Made by a program: the position numbers and the translations under genes. From Girardinichthys multiradiatus (taxonomy: Eukaryota; Chordata; Actinopteri; Cyprinodontiformes; Goodeidae): 64,000 nucleotides of DNA. The notes under the pieces were generated by a model. It ran no database searches, was not told the DNA's origin, and saw only the letters and a list, made by a program, of their open reading frames with translations. The stretch spans positions 50,730,360 to 50,794,359 of the forward strand of contig NC_061805.1 in the NCBI RefSeq assembly GCF_021462225.1, given 5' to 3'. Positions 11,579 to 21,358 of the stretch are shown piece after piece; within the stretch, counting starts at the first letter, position 1, and each line of letters opens with the position of its first letter.

Positions 11579-12558
11579 TCAATACTTGGTCGGGAATCCT
11601 TTGGCAGAAATGACTGCTTCAATGCGGCGTGGCATGGAGGCAATCAGCCTGTGGCACTGCTGAGGTCTTATGGAGGCCCAGGATGCTTCGATAGCGGCCT
11701 TTAGCTCATCCAGAGTGTTGGGTCTTGAGTCTCTCAACGTTCTCTTCACAATATCCCACAGATTCTCTATGGGGTTCAGGTCAGGAGAGTTGGCAGGCCA
11801 ATTGAGCACAGTGATACCATGGTCAGTAAACCATTTACCAGTGGTTTTGGCACTGTGAGCAGGTGCCAGGTCGTGCTGAAAAATGAAATCTTCATCTCCA
11901 TAAAGCTTTTCAGCAGATGGAAGCATGAAGTGCTCCAAAATCTCCTGATAGCTAGCTGCATTGACCCTGCCCTTGATAAAACACAGTGGACCAACACCAG
12001 CAGCTGACACGGCACCCCAGACCATCACTGACTGTGGGTACTTGATACTGGACTTCTGGCATTTTGGCATTTCCTTCTCCCCAGTCTTCCTCCAGACTCT
12101 GGCACCTTGATTTCCAAATGACATGCAGAATTTGCTTTCATCCGAAAAAAGTACTTTGGACCACCTGTAGCCCAGGTCAGGCGCTTCTGCCGCTGTTTCT
12201 GGTTCAAAAGTGGCTTGACCTGGGGAATGCGGCACCTGTAGCCCATTTCCTGCACACGCCTGTGCACGGTGGCTCTGGATGTTTCTACTCCAGACTCAGT
12301 CCACTGCTTCCACAGGTCCCCCAAGGTCTGGAATCGGCCCTTCTCCACAATCTTCCTCAGGGTCCGGTCACCTCTTCTCGTTGTGCAGCGTTTTCTGCCA
12401 CACTTTTTCCTTCCCACAGACTTCCCACTGAGGTGCCTTGATACAGCACTCTGGGAACAGCCTATTCGTTCAGAAATTTCTTTCTGTGTCTTACCCTCTT
12501 GCTTGAGGGTGTCAATAGTGGCCTTCTGGACAGCAGTCAGGTCGGCAGTCTTACCCAT
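11579..12558 (-). pseudogene. Tc1-like DD34E transposase, frameshifted
   Basis: Starts MGKTADLTAVQKATIDTLKQ at 12558 and has an N-terminal paired-like helix-turn-helix (KEISERIGCSQSAVSRHL) and a GRKKCGRKRC basic motif. After a frame break near 12165 it continues in another frame as the catalytic core: LFSDESKF, MVWGAVS, HDLAPAHSAK and SPDLNPIENLWDIVK, ending KGFPTKY. The second Asp and the Glu are separated by 34 residues, the DD34E spacing of Tc1. Compared with the family, about 25 bases around the W-x-x-SKVLFSDE region are missing. This copy cannot make a full transposase. Confidence 0.88.
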
Positions 12559-12886
12559 GATTGGGGTTTTGAGTGATGAACCAGGCTGGGAGTTTTAAAG
12601 GCCTCAGGAATCTTTTGCAGGTGTTTAGAGTTAACTCGTTGATTCAGATGATTAGGTTCATAGCTCGTTTAGAGACCCTTTTAATGATATGCTAATTTTG
12701 TGAGATAGGAATTTTGGGTTTTCATGAACTGTATGCCAAAATCATCCGTATTAAGACAATAAAAGACCTGAAATATTTCAGTTAGTCTGCAATGAATCTA
12801 AAATATATGAATGTTAAATTTTCATCATTACATTATGGAAAATAATGAACTTTATCACAATATGCTAATTTTTTGAGAAGGACCTG

Positions 12887-15741
12887 TATTCCAGGTAGGT
12901 ATCCTAGGTTTGGTTTAGCAGTGGGTCGGAGCTTCAGGATATTAGTGGGAGAAGTAAATGTCTGGGAAGGCTTCAGCAAGGATCCCAGAAACACAGATTG
13001 AGAAGAACTATACTTGTGGACAATCAGGCAACCATCCTGCAGATCCTTTTATGCTGAGTTTGATGAGGGTGTGTTTAGGTGAGTCAAGAACAACTTCTTG
13101 ATCCTATGAAAGTTATCTTCCCCACAAACAAAGACTAAAAAGTGATGCATCGCTTCATGGCATGAAATGGTTAAAAAGCTTCATTCTGTTTCCATTACTG
13201 AGCTGAACAAATTGGGCCCAGGCTAGGTGTGTTAAATGAAATATTGATGGGATGTACCTGCACCAAACCTCCAGATGCAAACAGACTCAGGTCCGCAGAG
13301 CTGGCTCCAAGTCAGCATGGTTAGAGATGAGGCAATGAGGGATGCATCGAGGCGTCTTTGCTTGATAGATGGACTCAGACTAAGGTTTGGTCACCACCAG
13401 AGTCAGCGGTATTGGTCCATTATGCCCAAGGGTAGGCTTCACTGACTCCTCCTGGTTAGAGGTACAGACAATAGGTGGCAAAATAACCACAATGGAAACC
13501 CAGCTTAACTGTACAGAGACCCTCGATGTGATCAGGAGGCAGCAGACAAGAACCCAGCTGCAGCTCCCAGTGGCTGACAGCAGGACAGAATAGCCCTCTT
13601 AGATCATCTTCCTGGGTGATCTTCTCTAAAATCTGTAGTAGAGGCTGACTCCGTGGACATCGAACTGATCTTTAAAGTCTAAACAAGTCAAAGCATCCTA
13701 CTGTGACACAAGACATTCTATCTTTATGAACTTAAATATCATCCAGTAACAAAGTACAATCAGATAAGCACTGAAATGTGGCAATAAAAGGTCAAAAGGT
13801 TTCCCTGCCGTTGGATTGTGGAATGTCCAGATCTTCTCTACCCTCCCTAGCGGACATGTTGATTCATTTACAGAACACATACGCCGGAATAACTTGCTTC
13901 CTTCATCTTCTAATGATCCCTCTGAAGTTCCAGCGGGAGCATCTGCAAACCATCAGCTGCCTCATCCACTGGGAAGGCATTTTCAGCGATCCTGCAGGAG
14001 TCTGATCCCGAAGAACCTTTAAAACAGGATAAAAACCGGGTCTGCTGGGGTGGACAACATGACGAAAGCAGCAGCCAGCAGGACATTTCTTCAGCTCTGG
14101 ATTCTTTCTGAGGAGGAATAAAGAGTTCTCACCTCTAGCAGATTGATTTAAATCAGTCTAAGGAGGTTTGGTCATGAGCAGCTTTGATGCCCAACTTTTC
14201 TGTCAAACAGCACACAAAGAGAGTTTGACCTCCAGCAAGGTGGTTAATCTGATAATGTACAGTAGCTTTACTTGAAGTTACTGTAAAACTACATACATGG
14301 TATCCAGCACAGCGGGAGATGACTTACATCTGGGTTTTGTGTTGCAGTGGAAATGCTGGCGCTTTGTTTTTTTTCTGTGAGCATCTGTGGGTAGCCACGC
14401 AGCAGCTTGAAGCAGCACAACGTTTCACAAAATTCCTCATAGCTATAGGAAAACATGACCTGTCTGCACAGGAGCTGCATTTTTACAGCATTTGTGTAAA
14501 GATCAAAGGTATCACAGTACTCTGCTTTCAGGTATACAAGCAGCAGCTCAGTTTCCAATGAGAAGCAGGTGTCGGCCTGATCTGAGCAGTTTACACGGCT
14601 TCATGATGAGAGCTGGCTACCTGGAGGGGCTCCTGCACACAGGACACATAACGAGCCATGGAAACCCAAAACATTACAAACACTTCAGCAGCTCTACCAT
14701 AATCAGACCGACTTCATTTGGGTTTCTGTAAGACAATAAGGCAGAGAGAGGTAAGACGTTACAGACGAACAAGCTGATCAACCATGTGGGAGTTTAAGAA
14801 ACGATGAAGAAAGAAAGCGTACAGTAAAACATTGGTACAGCATGAGGTGGTTGAATTTAACCCAAACAGTTCTGATGCTGGTCTGTAAAATCATCAGACT
14901 TTATGCATGTTGTTGAACTGGAACAAAGAAACAGAAACGTGACTCACGTGACGGCTGTTAAATACAAACGTGTTAAACTGAGTTGTGCACCGATGATTGG
15001 GGTCAAAGCAGAAGCTGAACAGCTGAACCATCTCTTATGAACAGATAAGAGCCGGTTGCTGGACAGCTGAACTATCTACAGGGTAACAGTTATAAAGTGA
15101 TTCAGCTGCCAGATTTCCTGGCATTTGTCTGTTTACAATGATGAGCTCTAAATAGAGCATTTTGGTTGTTAGTCAGGTCTTTTTTGATAGACAGGGACTA
15201 TTTTGTATCTTTTTAATGCAAAAAAAAAAGATCAGATGTAAGGTTCCTCATGGCTTCATTCACAGGACACTTTTATTCAAAAGTTATGTGGTCCCACTTA
15301 CTCCAATTATAGAGGGTTCAGCCCACTAAAGTGTTTGTCTTGAGTAAAGTTGGTCATTTTAGCATTAAGCTCAAAAGTTTTTGCATTGCTTAAAGACTGA
15401 GTTACAGTTGACCCTGAAGATGTGAAAGTTCAACACCAAAATATAAAACTCAAACCCTGGCACTACTTCAAACTAACAAGATGATCAAAAATGGCAGGCT
15501 TGAATTATGTACTATTAGCAACATGTTGCAACATTCCCTCCTGTGTGGAGGGAATGTTGTGAGAAGCGACTTTTCATTTTTACTGACATTAATGTGATGT
15601 TTTTGCTGACCTTTACAGCCCTCTCTGTCTTTTTGGCTTTTAAATCTCTTCATCTTGTATTTGTGTTTGATTCCTTGCAGGATAAAGACATTTTTCAACA
15701 TGGATCTGTTTGGTTCTGTAGTTTGTGTGAGAGATGCATGT
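12887..15741. other. Intergenic stretch with no recognised gene
   Basis: About 2.9 kb between the DD34E Tc1 element and the hAT-like element. Several short open frames occur (for example 13387-13593), but none has recognisable motifs, codon bias or splice context. The only structured item I see is a short perfect inverted repeat at 15529-15559. Confidence 0.6.
15529..15559. repeat. Perfect 12-bp hairpin
   Basis: CAACATTCCCTC (15529-15540), a 7-base spacer, then GAGGGAATGTTG (15548-15559). The stem is perfect. The position 190 bases left of a hAT-like element may be coincidental; a role is unknown. Confidence 0.6.
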
Positions 15742-16577
15742 GTCACACCCAGGGGTGAAAGTGAGCCGGTACGGTCCAGTACTGCGTACCACTAAAAGAT
15801 TCTGCGCGGGTACGCGGTACCGGGAAGAGGGAGGAACGGCTGTCTGCTATGAAGCCGTCATCCAGAACCAGTTATGGCTGCAAAAACTCACGAGCACACA
15901 AAGAAGATCAGATCTGCTACCAATAGCCAGTCTAAAACATAAATGTAGCTTTTTCCCCCTCATTCCAAATAGTTTCTGAACTGTTCTGCTTTGATGAAGC
16001 CTCAATGTTCTTGCTTTGCTTCTCTCCCCTCGGAGCTCGAGGTTTTTATGAACGACCAGCCTTTAAAACGAGCACCGCTACGTTTAATGTCTGTCTGCTC
16101 GCTGCTAAATACCCCAGTTAAAAGCAAAGGGAGAGAAACTAGTTGTGTTTCATGTTATTTTGCTGAATTACAGCAACACAGTACAGCTCGAAAACACCGC
16201 TTATGACCAGGTTTCACATACGATACACGAGAGCGCATCCGCGCTTACCCCCAATACAGAACAGTTGTCAAGGAGATCGGTGCGTTCGATTTAATGGACT
16301 GGGAGATTTTACACAGGTGGTGCACAGACATAAAAAACAGCTGCTTGCATTAGAACAGGATGAACAATAAATCACTTACCATTTACAAAGTTTTAAATAA
16401 AAACCGCGAAAACAACCGAACTGTAAAAGTTTTAAATTAAATGAAATCAAAACTTGACCAAAAAGCAGAGAACAATAACTTCTTTGTTCAAAAGAAAAGA
16501 CGGAAACTGAAGATGAAAAGTTACGCATCAGAAAATGGTTTATCATTGTTTCATACATGGCAGCTCCTTAACAATTG

Positions 16578-16602
16578 ATATATATATATATATATATATA
16601 TA
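16578..16602. repeat. (TA)n microsatellite left of Tc1/mariner copy A
   Basis: Pure TA dinucleotide run immediately left of the terminal repeat of copy A. Tc1/mariner elements insert at TA, so a pre-existing TA run is a natural target. Confidence 0.9.
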
Positions 16603-17870
16603 GGAGTTGGACAATGAAACTAAAACACCTGTCATTTTATTGTGGGAGGTTTCATGGCTAAATTGGACCAGCCTGGTAGCCAGTCTTCATTGATTGCACA
16701 TTGCACCAGTAAGAGCAGAGTGTGAAGGTTCAATTAGCAGGGTAAGAGCACAGTTTTGCTCAAAATATTGAAATGCACACAACATTATGGGTGACATACC
16801 AGAGTTCAAAAGAGGACAAATTGTTGGTGCACGTCTTGCTGGTGCATCTGTGACCAAGACAGCAAGTCTTTGTGATGTATCAAGAGCCACGGTATCCAGG
16901 GTAATGTCAGCATACCACCAAGAAGGACGAACCACATCTAACAGGATTAACTGTGGACGCAAGAGGAAGCTGTCTGAAAGGGATGTTCAGTTGCTAACCC
17001 GGATTGTATCCAAAAAACATAAAACCACGGCTGCCCAAATCACGACAGAATTAAATGTGCACCTCAACTCTCCTGTTTCCACCAGAAGTGTCCGTCAGGA
17101 GCTCAACAGGGTCAATATACACGGTCGGGCTGCTATAGCCAAACCTTTGGTCACTCATGCCAATGCCAAACGTCAGTTTCAATGGTGCAAGGAGCGCAAA
17201 TCTTGGGCTGTGGACAATGTGAAACATGTATTGTTCTCTGATGAGTCCACCTTTACTGTTTTCCCCACATCCGGGAGAGTTACAGTGTGGAGAAGCCCCA
17301 AAGAAGCGTACCACCCAGACTGTTGCATGCCCAGAGTGAAGCATGGGGGTGGATCAGTGATGGTTTGGGCTGCCATATCATGGCATTCCCTTGGCCCAAT
17401 ACTTGTACTAGATGGGCGCGTCACTGCCAAGGACTACCGAAACATTCTTGAGGACCATGTGCATCCAATGGTTCAAACATTGTATCCTGAAGGTGGTGCC
17501 GTGTATCAGGATGACAATGCACCAATACACACAGCAAGACTGGTGAAAGATTGGTTTGATGAACATGAAAGTGAAGTTGAACATCTCCCATGGCCTGCAC
17601 AGTCACCAGATCTAAATATTATTGAGCCACTATGGGGTGTTTTGGAGGAGCGAGTCAGGAAACGTTTTCCTCCACCAGTATCACGTAGTGACCTGGACAC
17701 TATCCTGCAAGAAGAATGGCTTAAAATCCCTCTGACCACTGTGCAGGACTTGTATATGTCATTCCCAAGACGAATTGATGCTGTATTGGCTGCAAAAGGA
17801 GGCCCTACACCATACTAATAAATTATTGTGGTCTAAAACCAGATGTTTCAGTTTCATTGTCCAACCCCTG
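16603..17870 (+). mobile_element. Tc1/mariner element copy A (DD36E type), apparently intact
   Basis: About 1.27 kb. The left TIR begins AGGAGTTGGACAATGAAACT and the right end reads AGTTTCATTGTCCAACCCCTG, giving TIRs of about 27 bases with a couple of mismatches. TA flanks both ends. It contains one uninterrupted transposase frame (16787-17818) with about 180 bases of 5' and 50 bases of 3' non-coding sequence, a compact layout typical of Tc1/mariner. It sits inside the hAT-like element. Confidence 0.92.
16787..17818 (+). CDS. Tc1/mariner transposase, intact 343-residue frame, DD36E spacing
   Basis: Cut-and-paste transposase acting on the element's TIRs in the nucleus. N-terminal helix-turn-helix region at about residues 5-60 (TKTASLCDVSRATVSRVMSA), a GRKRKLS basic motif near residue 57 and a second DNA-binding helix region at about 65-120. 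The catalytic acids are visible as VLFSDESTF (D152), QDDNAPIH (D243) and DLNIIEPLW (E280). The D243-E280 gap is 36 residues, so the spacing is DD36E, as described for the Incomer group of vertebrate Tc1/mariner elements. The frame ends GGPTPY and has no stop or frameshift. Activity is inference: an intact frame and near-intact TIRs fit a young copy. The neighbouring copy B is highly similar but internally deleted. Confidence 0.93.
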   Translation: MGDIPEFKRGQIVGARLAGASVTKTASLCDVSRATVSRVMSAYHQEGRTTSNRINCGRKRKLSERDVQLLTRIVSKKHKTTAAQITTELNVHLNSPVSTRSVRQELNRVNIHGRAAIAKPLVTHANAKRQFQWCKERKSWAVDNVKHVLFSDESTFTVFPTSGRVTVWRSPKEAYHPDCCMPRVKHGGGSVMVWAAISWHSLGPILVLDGRVTAKDYRNILEDHVHPMVQTLYPEGGAVYQDDNAPIHTARLVKDWFDEHESEVEHLPWPAQSPDLNIIEPLWGVLEERVRKRFPPPVSRSDLDTILQEEWLKIPLTTVQDLYMSFPRRIDAVLAAKGGPTPY

Positions 17871-18005
17871 TATATATCTATTCCACATTGTCAAGTTATT
17901 CTAATTTCTGCCTTATACAGACAGCCTACAGTGGAGTAAAATATTGATACGTTTTAATTAGTTTGAGCTTGGACTTGGACACACACATATTATATATTAT
18001 ATATA
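17871..18005. other. 135-bp spacer between the two Tc1/mariner copies
   Basis: TA-rich at both edges with a unique central stretch (TTCCACATTGTCAAGTTATT...). It is the only DNA separating copies A and B and presumably belongs to the hAT-like host element. Confidence 0.6.
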
Positions 18006-19078
18006 CAGGTGTTGGACAATGAAACTAAAACACCTGTCATTTTAGTGTGGGAGGTTTCATGGCTATATTGGACCAGCCTGGTAACCAGTCTTCATTGATT
18101 GTACATTGCACCAATAAGAGCAGAGTGTGAAGGTTCAATTAGCAGGGTAAGAGCACAGTTTTGCTCAAAATATTGAAATGCACACAACATTATGGGTGAC
18201 ATATCAGAGTTCAAAAGAGGACAAATTGTTGGTGCACGTCTTGCTGGCGCATCTGTGACCAAGACAGCAAGTCTTTGTGATGTATCAAGAGCCACGGTAT
18301 CCAGGGTAATGTCAGCATACCACCAAGAAGGACGAACCACATCCAACAGGATTAACTGTGGACGCAAGAGGAAGCTGTCTGAAAGGGATGTTCTGGTGCT
18401 AACCCGGATTGTATCCAAAAAACATAAAACCATGGCTGCCCAAATCACGGCAGAATTAAATGTGCACCTCAACTCTCCTGTTTCCACCAGAACTGTCCGT
18501 CAGGAGCTCAACAGGGTCAATATACACGGCCGGGCTGCTATAGCCAAACCTTTGGTCACTCATGCCAATGCCAAACGTTGGTTTCAATGGCGCAAGGAGC
18601 ACAAATCTTGGGCTGTGGACAATGTGAAACATGTATTGTTCTCTGATGAGTCCACCTTTACTGTTTTCCCCACATCCGGGAGAGTTACAGTGTGGAGAAG
18701 CCCCAAAGAAGCGTACCACCCAGACTGTTGCATGCCCAGAGTGAAACATGGGGGTGGATCAGTGATGGTTTGGGCTGCCATATCATGGCATTCCCTTGGC
18801 CCAATACTTGTGCTAGATGGGCGCGTCACTGCCAAGGACTACCGAACCATTCTTGAGGACCATGTGCATCCAACGTTTTCCTCCACCAGTATCACGTAGT
18901 GACCTGGCCACTATCCTGCAAGAAGAATGGCTTAAAATCCCTCTGACCACTGTGCAGGACTTGTATATGTCATTCCCAAGACGAATTGATGTTGTATTGG
19001 CCACAAAAGGAGGCCCTACACCATACTAATAAATTATTGTGGTCTAAAACCAGGTGTTTCAGTTTCATTGTCCAACCC

Positions 19079-19081
<3 letters not shown>
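18006..19081 (+). mobile_element. Tc1/mariner element copy B, internally deleted
   Basis: Same family and orientation as copy A. The TIRs read CAGGTGTTGGACAATGAAAC on the left and GTTTCAGTTTCATTGTCCAA on the right, with TA flanks. Aligned by eye it is nearly identical to copy A except for about 194 missing bases at 18873-18874. Confidence 0.92.
18192..19029 (+). pseudogene. DD36E transposase with internal deletion and frameshift
   Basis: The frame starts MGDISEFKRGQIVGARLAGA and follows copy A through DNA-binding and first catalytic regions (VLFSDESTF) up to ILEDHVHP. There the sequence jumps from the codons for HPM to those for RKRFPPP. The missing part, equivalent to about 17469-17662 of copy A, contains the second Asp and the Glu. 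Its length of about 194 is not a multiple of three, so the C-terminus (ending GGPTPY at 19029) is in another frame. Two A residues at both edges suggest microhomology-mediated loss. This copy is catalytically dead but could still be mobilised in trans. Confidence 0.9.

Positions 19082-19127
<46 letters not shown>
19082..19127. repeat. (TA)n microsatellite right of Tc1/mariner copy B
   Basis: About 22 TA units directly after the right terminal repeat of copy B. Likely the other side of the TA-rich target within the hAT-like element. Confidence 0.92.
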
Positions 19128-19128
<1 letters not shown>

Positions 19129-19329
19129 TTGCATATATGCCCCCAGTGCCTTCCCAGCCCCCCCCTCTAACTCCGCCCATGAGTACCGGCAAGGATTTAA
19201 AACTACTTTCACCCCTGGTCACGCCACAGCTGGTAAACCTGTGGTTCTATACATGAACAGTAAGCAGTGCCCACTCTTGCAGCCCTCACTGCAGTGCTTT
19301 CTGTGAAAAGTATGTCCATTGTTGTTTCT

Positions 19330-19556
19330 GCACATCCTGAGACGGCTGTGACTCAGTGGGAAGATTAGCCATCTTGCAATCCGAAAGTTGTGGGTTTGAT
19401 TCCAGCTTCCTCCTGTCACGTGTCTATGTTCCCCTCGGCAAGTCAATTAACCTCAAGTTGCCCACCTATAAATATGTGTTTCTCAGAGCTATTGGGTGAG
19501 TGTGACTCTAGTGCTTTGTGTTGACTGAAAAGGTGTTATATAAATCTAGCCATTTG
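19330..19556 (+). repeat. tRNA-derived SINE
   Basis: The head resembles a tRNA: a degenerate A box in TGACTCAGTGGGAAGATTAG and a B box in GGGTTTGATTCC (19393-19404). The body and tail end GTGTTATATAAATCTAGCCA, the form seen in a common teleost SINE whose tail usually reads GCGCTATATAAAT. It is not a functional tRNA gene: no complete cloverleaf can be drawn. It lies about 110 bases beyond the hAT-like element. Confidence 0.7.
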
Positions 19557-20037
19557 ATTGGACACTTTCCCGTTGCTCTTGAACTGTTCGTTTTTCAGGT
19601 GTTTCCTCCGGTGTGGTCTTGTTTGTCGTAGAGGCTAATTTATGGGTTTACATGTAAAAACAAGCTGGCTTGGTTTTAGAAAGAGGTCCTCCACAGCTTC
19701 TGATCTATATGGTTATATAGAATTTTGCTTAATGTGGTGAAAATCTTCCTCTGGAATCACCATTCTGAGCCCTGAGCTGAACCTCTGCACCTGAATCTGT
19801 CTGGTTCTGTTAGAACCAATTAGCATTGTCTCAGCAGTCAGTCTCATCAAAGGACTGTGTTGGGTCATAAGTGGGTATAATTCAGCCTCCATCAGGGACT
19901 GCCTGTATTTACTCTAATGTTGTATTTCTGATCATTTGTCATCAACAGACCTAAAAAAGAGGGAAATCTGAAAGAATACCCCGAACGAAATGAACTGGAC
20001 TCAGTTTGATGGAATGTCGTTGAGGACGTGACAGTTC

Positions 20038-20586
20038 TCACTCCGAAGAGATAAAAATACTCCTGTCTGTTACCAAACCTCTGCAAAGGACGACAGCAAG
20101 CAGAGCAGCACCAGTAATTACAACCAGGTTGGGTTTGGCCAGACCTCCTCTAGCATCACATAATCTGTTATAAAAGCTGTTGTCACACTGGACGCTCTTA
20201 TGAAATCTAACAAATATGGACAATCTTTGCAAGAGTCCTAAATTCTTACTGCCTGCATTGTCCCTTCCTGCTACAGCTGCAGAGGGTTTTGGCGACATAT
20301 AGAGTCCTTCAATGCTTAAATCACAATGAAACCTTGGCTTTGCTTTTCTTTCTGTGACCTCTTGGCTTAGAAGCACAGCTGAACCAACCTTATGAAAACG
20401 TCTGTCACTGAGCCCAAATCTCAGAACAAAGCTCTGTCCTTTGTCTTTTAAATTTAGCTTTAAAAAAAACGTACAGTTATAAAATGTGTGGTTCACATTT
20501 TTCTCTTCCAGCAGCTGAGCAGCAAAAGCTTTTTCTACAGTAAAAGATGGCCATGATTTATTGTTACCATCTTCATCCATCTTCAT
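20038..20586 (-). CDS. Orphan 182-residue open frame with one possible membrane segment
   Basis: Not recognised. A single uninterrupted frame starts MKMDEDGNNKSWPSFTVEKA and ends FISSE. The composition is ordinary and soluble-looking (charged N-terminal half, VTERKAKPRFHCDLSIEG, Cys and His scattered), then a hydrophobic run PNLVVITGAALLAVVLC at about residues 154-170 and a short RGLVTD tail. This could suggest a C-terminally anchored protein. I find no homologue by memory, no clear promoter and no splice signals, and it lies in intergenic DNA among repeats. A frame of this length could arise by chance in 64 kb. Treat it as a candidate only. Confidence 0.2.
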   Translation of the reverse strand: MKMDEDGNNKSWPSFTVEKAFAAQLLEEKNVNHTFYNCTFFLKLNLKDKGQSFVLRFGLSDRRFHKVGSAVLLSQEVTERKAKPRFHCDLSIEGLYMSPKPSAAVAGRDNAGSKNLGLLQRLSIFVRFHKSVQCDNSFYNRLCDARGGLAKPNLVVITGAALLAVVLCRGLVTDRSIFISSE

Positions 20587-21345
20587 TTAATCCTGTTATT
20601 ACTGCACCATGTATGGAGCACAGCAAACATACAGAAGAAGGAGCGCAGTCTGATAAATAAATTACTAGATGTCAGTTAAAATATTACTAATTCAGGCCAG
20701 ATCATCCAGTATGAATCCAGTTTGTTACAATTCAACCCATCTAATTCAGACCAAAAAGCTTATTCTGCACCAGAGTTCTCACTCAAAATCTAATTTAGTC
20801 CAATTCATTTTATGCTCTGAAATCTCTTTAGAAAGTGGAATTGAATTGCATTTCATGTCTTCCACATTAAACACTTTTAATAAATAAAATATAAAGGTTT
20901 CATCCCAGCTATTTATTCACTGCAATATGAACAGAAAAGGGTCAAATGAGGACATTTAACATTTTCAGAAGCTTGCAGAGAGACGCATTTTTTTTCATTT
21001 CATTTTGAGCAAGATGGTGAAAAATGCTCAACTTTTCCATATATAGAAAGTGACAAAACCAACCTTGCTAGCATGGTGTAATGAAGCATGTCATGTTCTA
21101 TGTCATCCACATAAAAACTGATTTTTTAGTTTGTTTGTTGGTTGATTAGTTGAAAAATGTGTTAAATGTTGTCTAACTGTGTGTTTTGGTCGGAGCATAA
21201 AGAAACGGAGTGAAAAGAAATAAACTGATCACTATTTGTCACGTCTGCTGGTGCTGAAGCAGAACCCCTCCAGTTCCAAACCCATGTTAAGTAGACAAAC
21301 ATGCTACAACGACCATTGATTGATAATCAATTAATTAATAATCAA

Positions 21346-21358
21346 TAATCAGATTAGT
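21346..21358 (+). repeat. Left target-site duplication of LINE fragment
   Basis: TAATCAGATTAGT, repeated exactly at 22037-22049 on the other side of the LINE fragment. Confidence 0.85.

Larger units (their letters stand above)
10660..12886 (-). mobile_element. Tc1-like (DD34E) transposon, full length but disabled, with nested LINE insertion
   Basis: The ends are inverted: CAGGTCCTTCTCAAAA on the left and TTTTTTGAGAAGGACCTG on the right. The inverted region extends over about 200 bases each side, with shared subterminal ATTCCTATCTCACAAAATTA. TA dinucleotides flank both ends (10658-10659 and 12887-12888), as expected for Tc1/mariner target duplication. Subtracting the nested LINE (10716-11359) leaves about 1.58 kb, the usual size of this family. 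The transposase inside runs on the minus strand and is broken. Confidence 0.9.
15750..19217. mobile_element. hAT-like non-autonomous DNA transposon hosting two Tc1/mariner copies
   Basis: The left end CAGGGGTGAAAGT (15750) and right end ACTTTCACCCCTG (19217) are exact inverted repeats, and CCGGTAC-rich subterminal sequence follows each. Flanking octamers GTCACACC (15742-15749) and GTCACGCC (19218-19225) match at 7 of 8 bases, the 8-bp target duplication length of hAT elements. I see no hAT transposase. About 1.1 kb belongs to the element itself; the rest is the two inserted Tc1/mariner copies and TA microsatellite. An alternative is another 8-bp-duplicating superfamily. Confidence 0.75.

Noticed and set aside
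16687..16962. Minus-strand frames over the Tc1/mariner copies (also 18092-18487)
   Set aside because: Duplicated in both copies only because the elements are duplicated; they are antisense to the real transposase.
19330..19410. Possible tRNA gene (A- and B-box-like motifs); similar at 44999-45070
   Set aside because: Arms cannot be paired into a full cloverleaf and the unit continues into a SINE body and tail.
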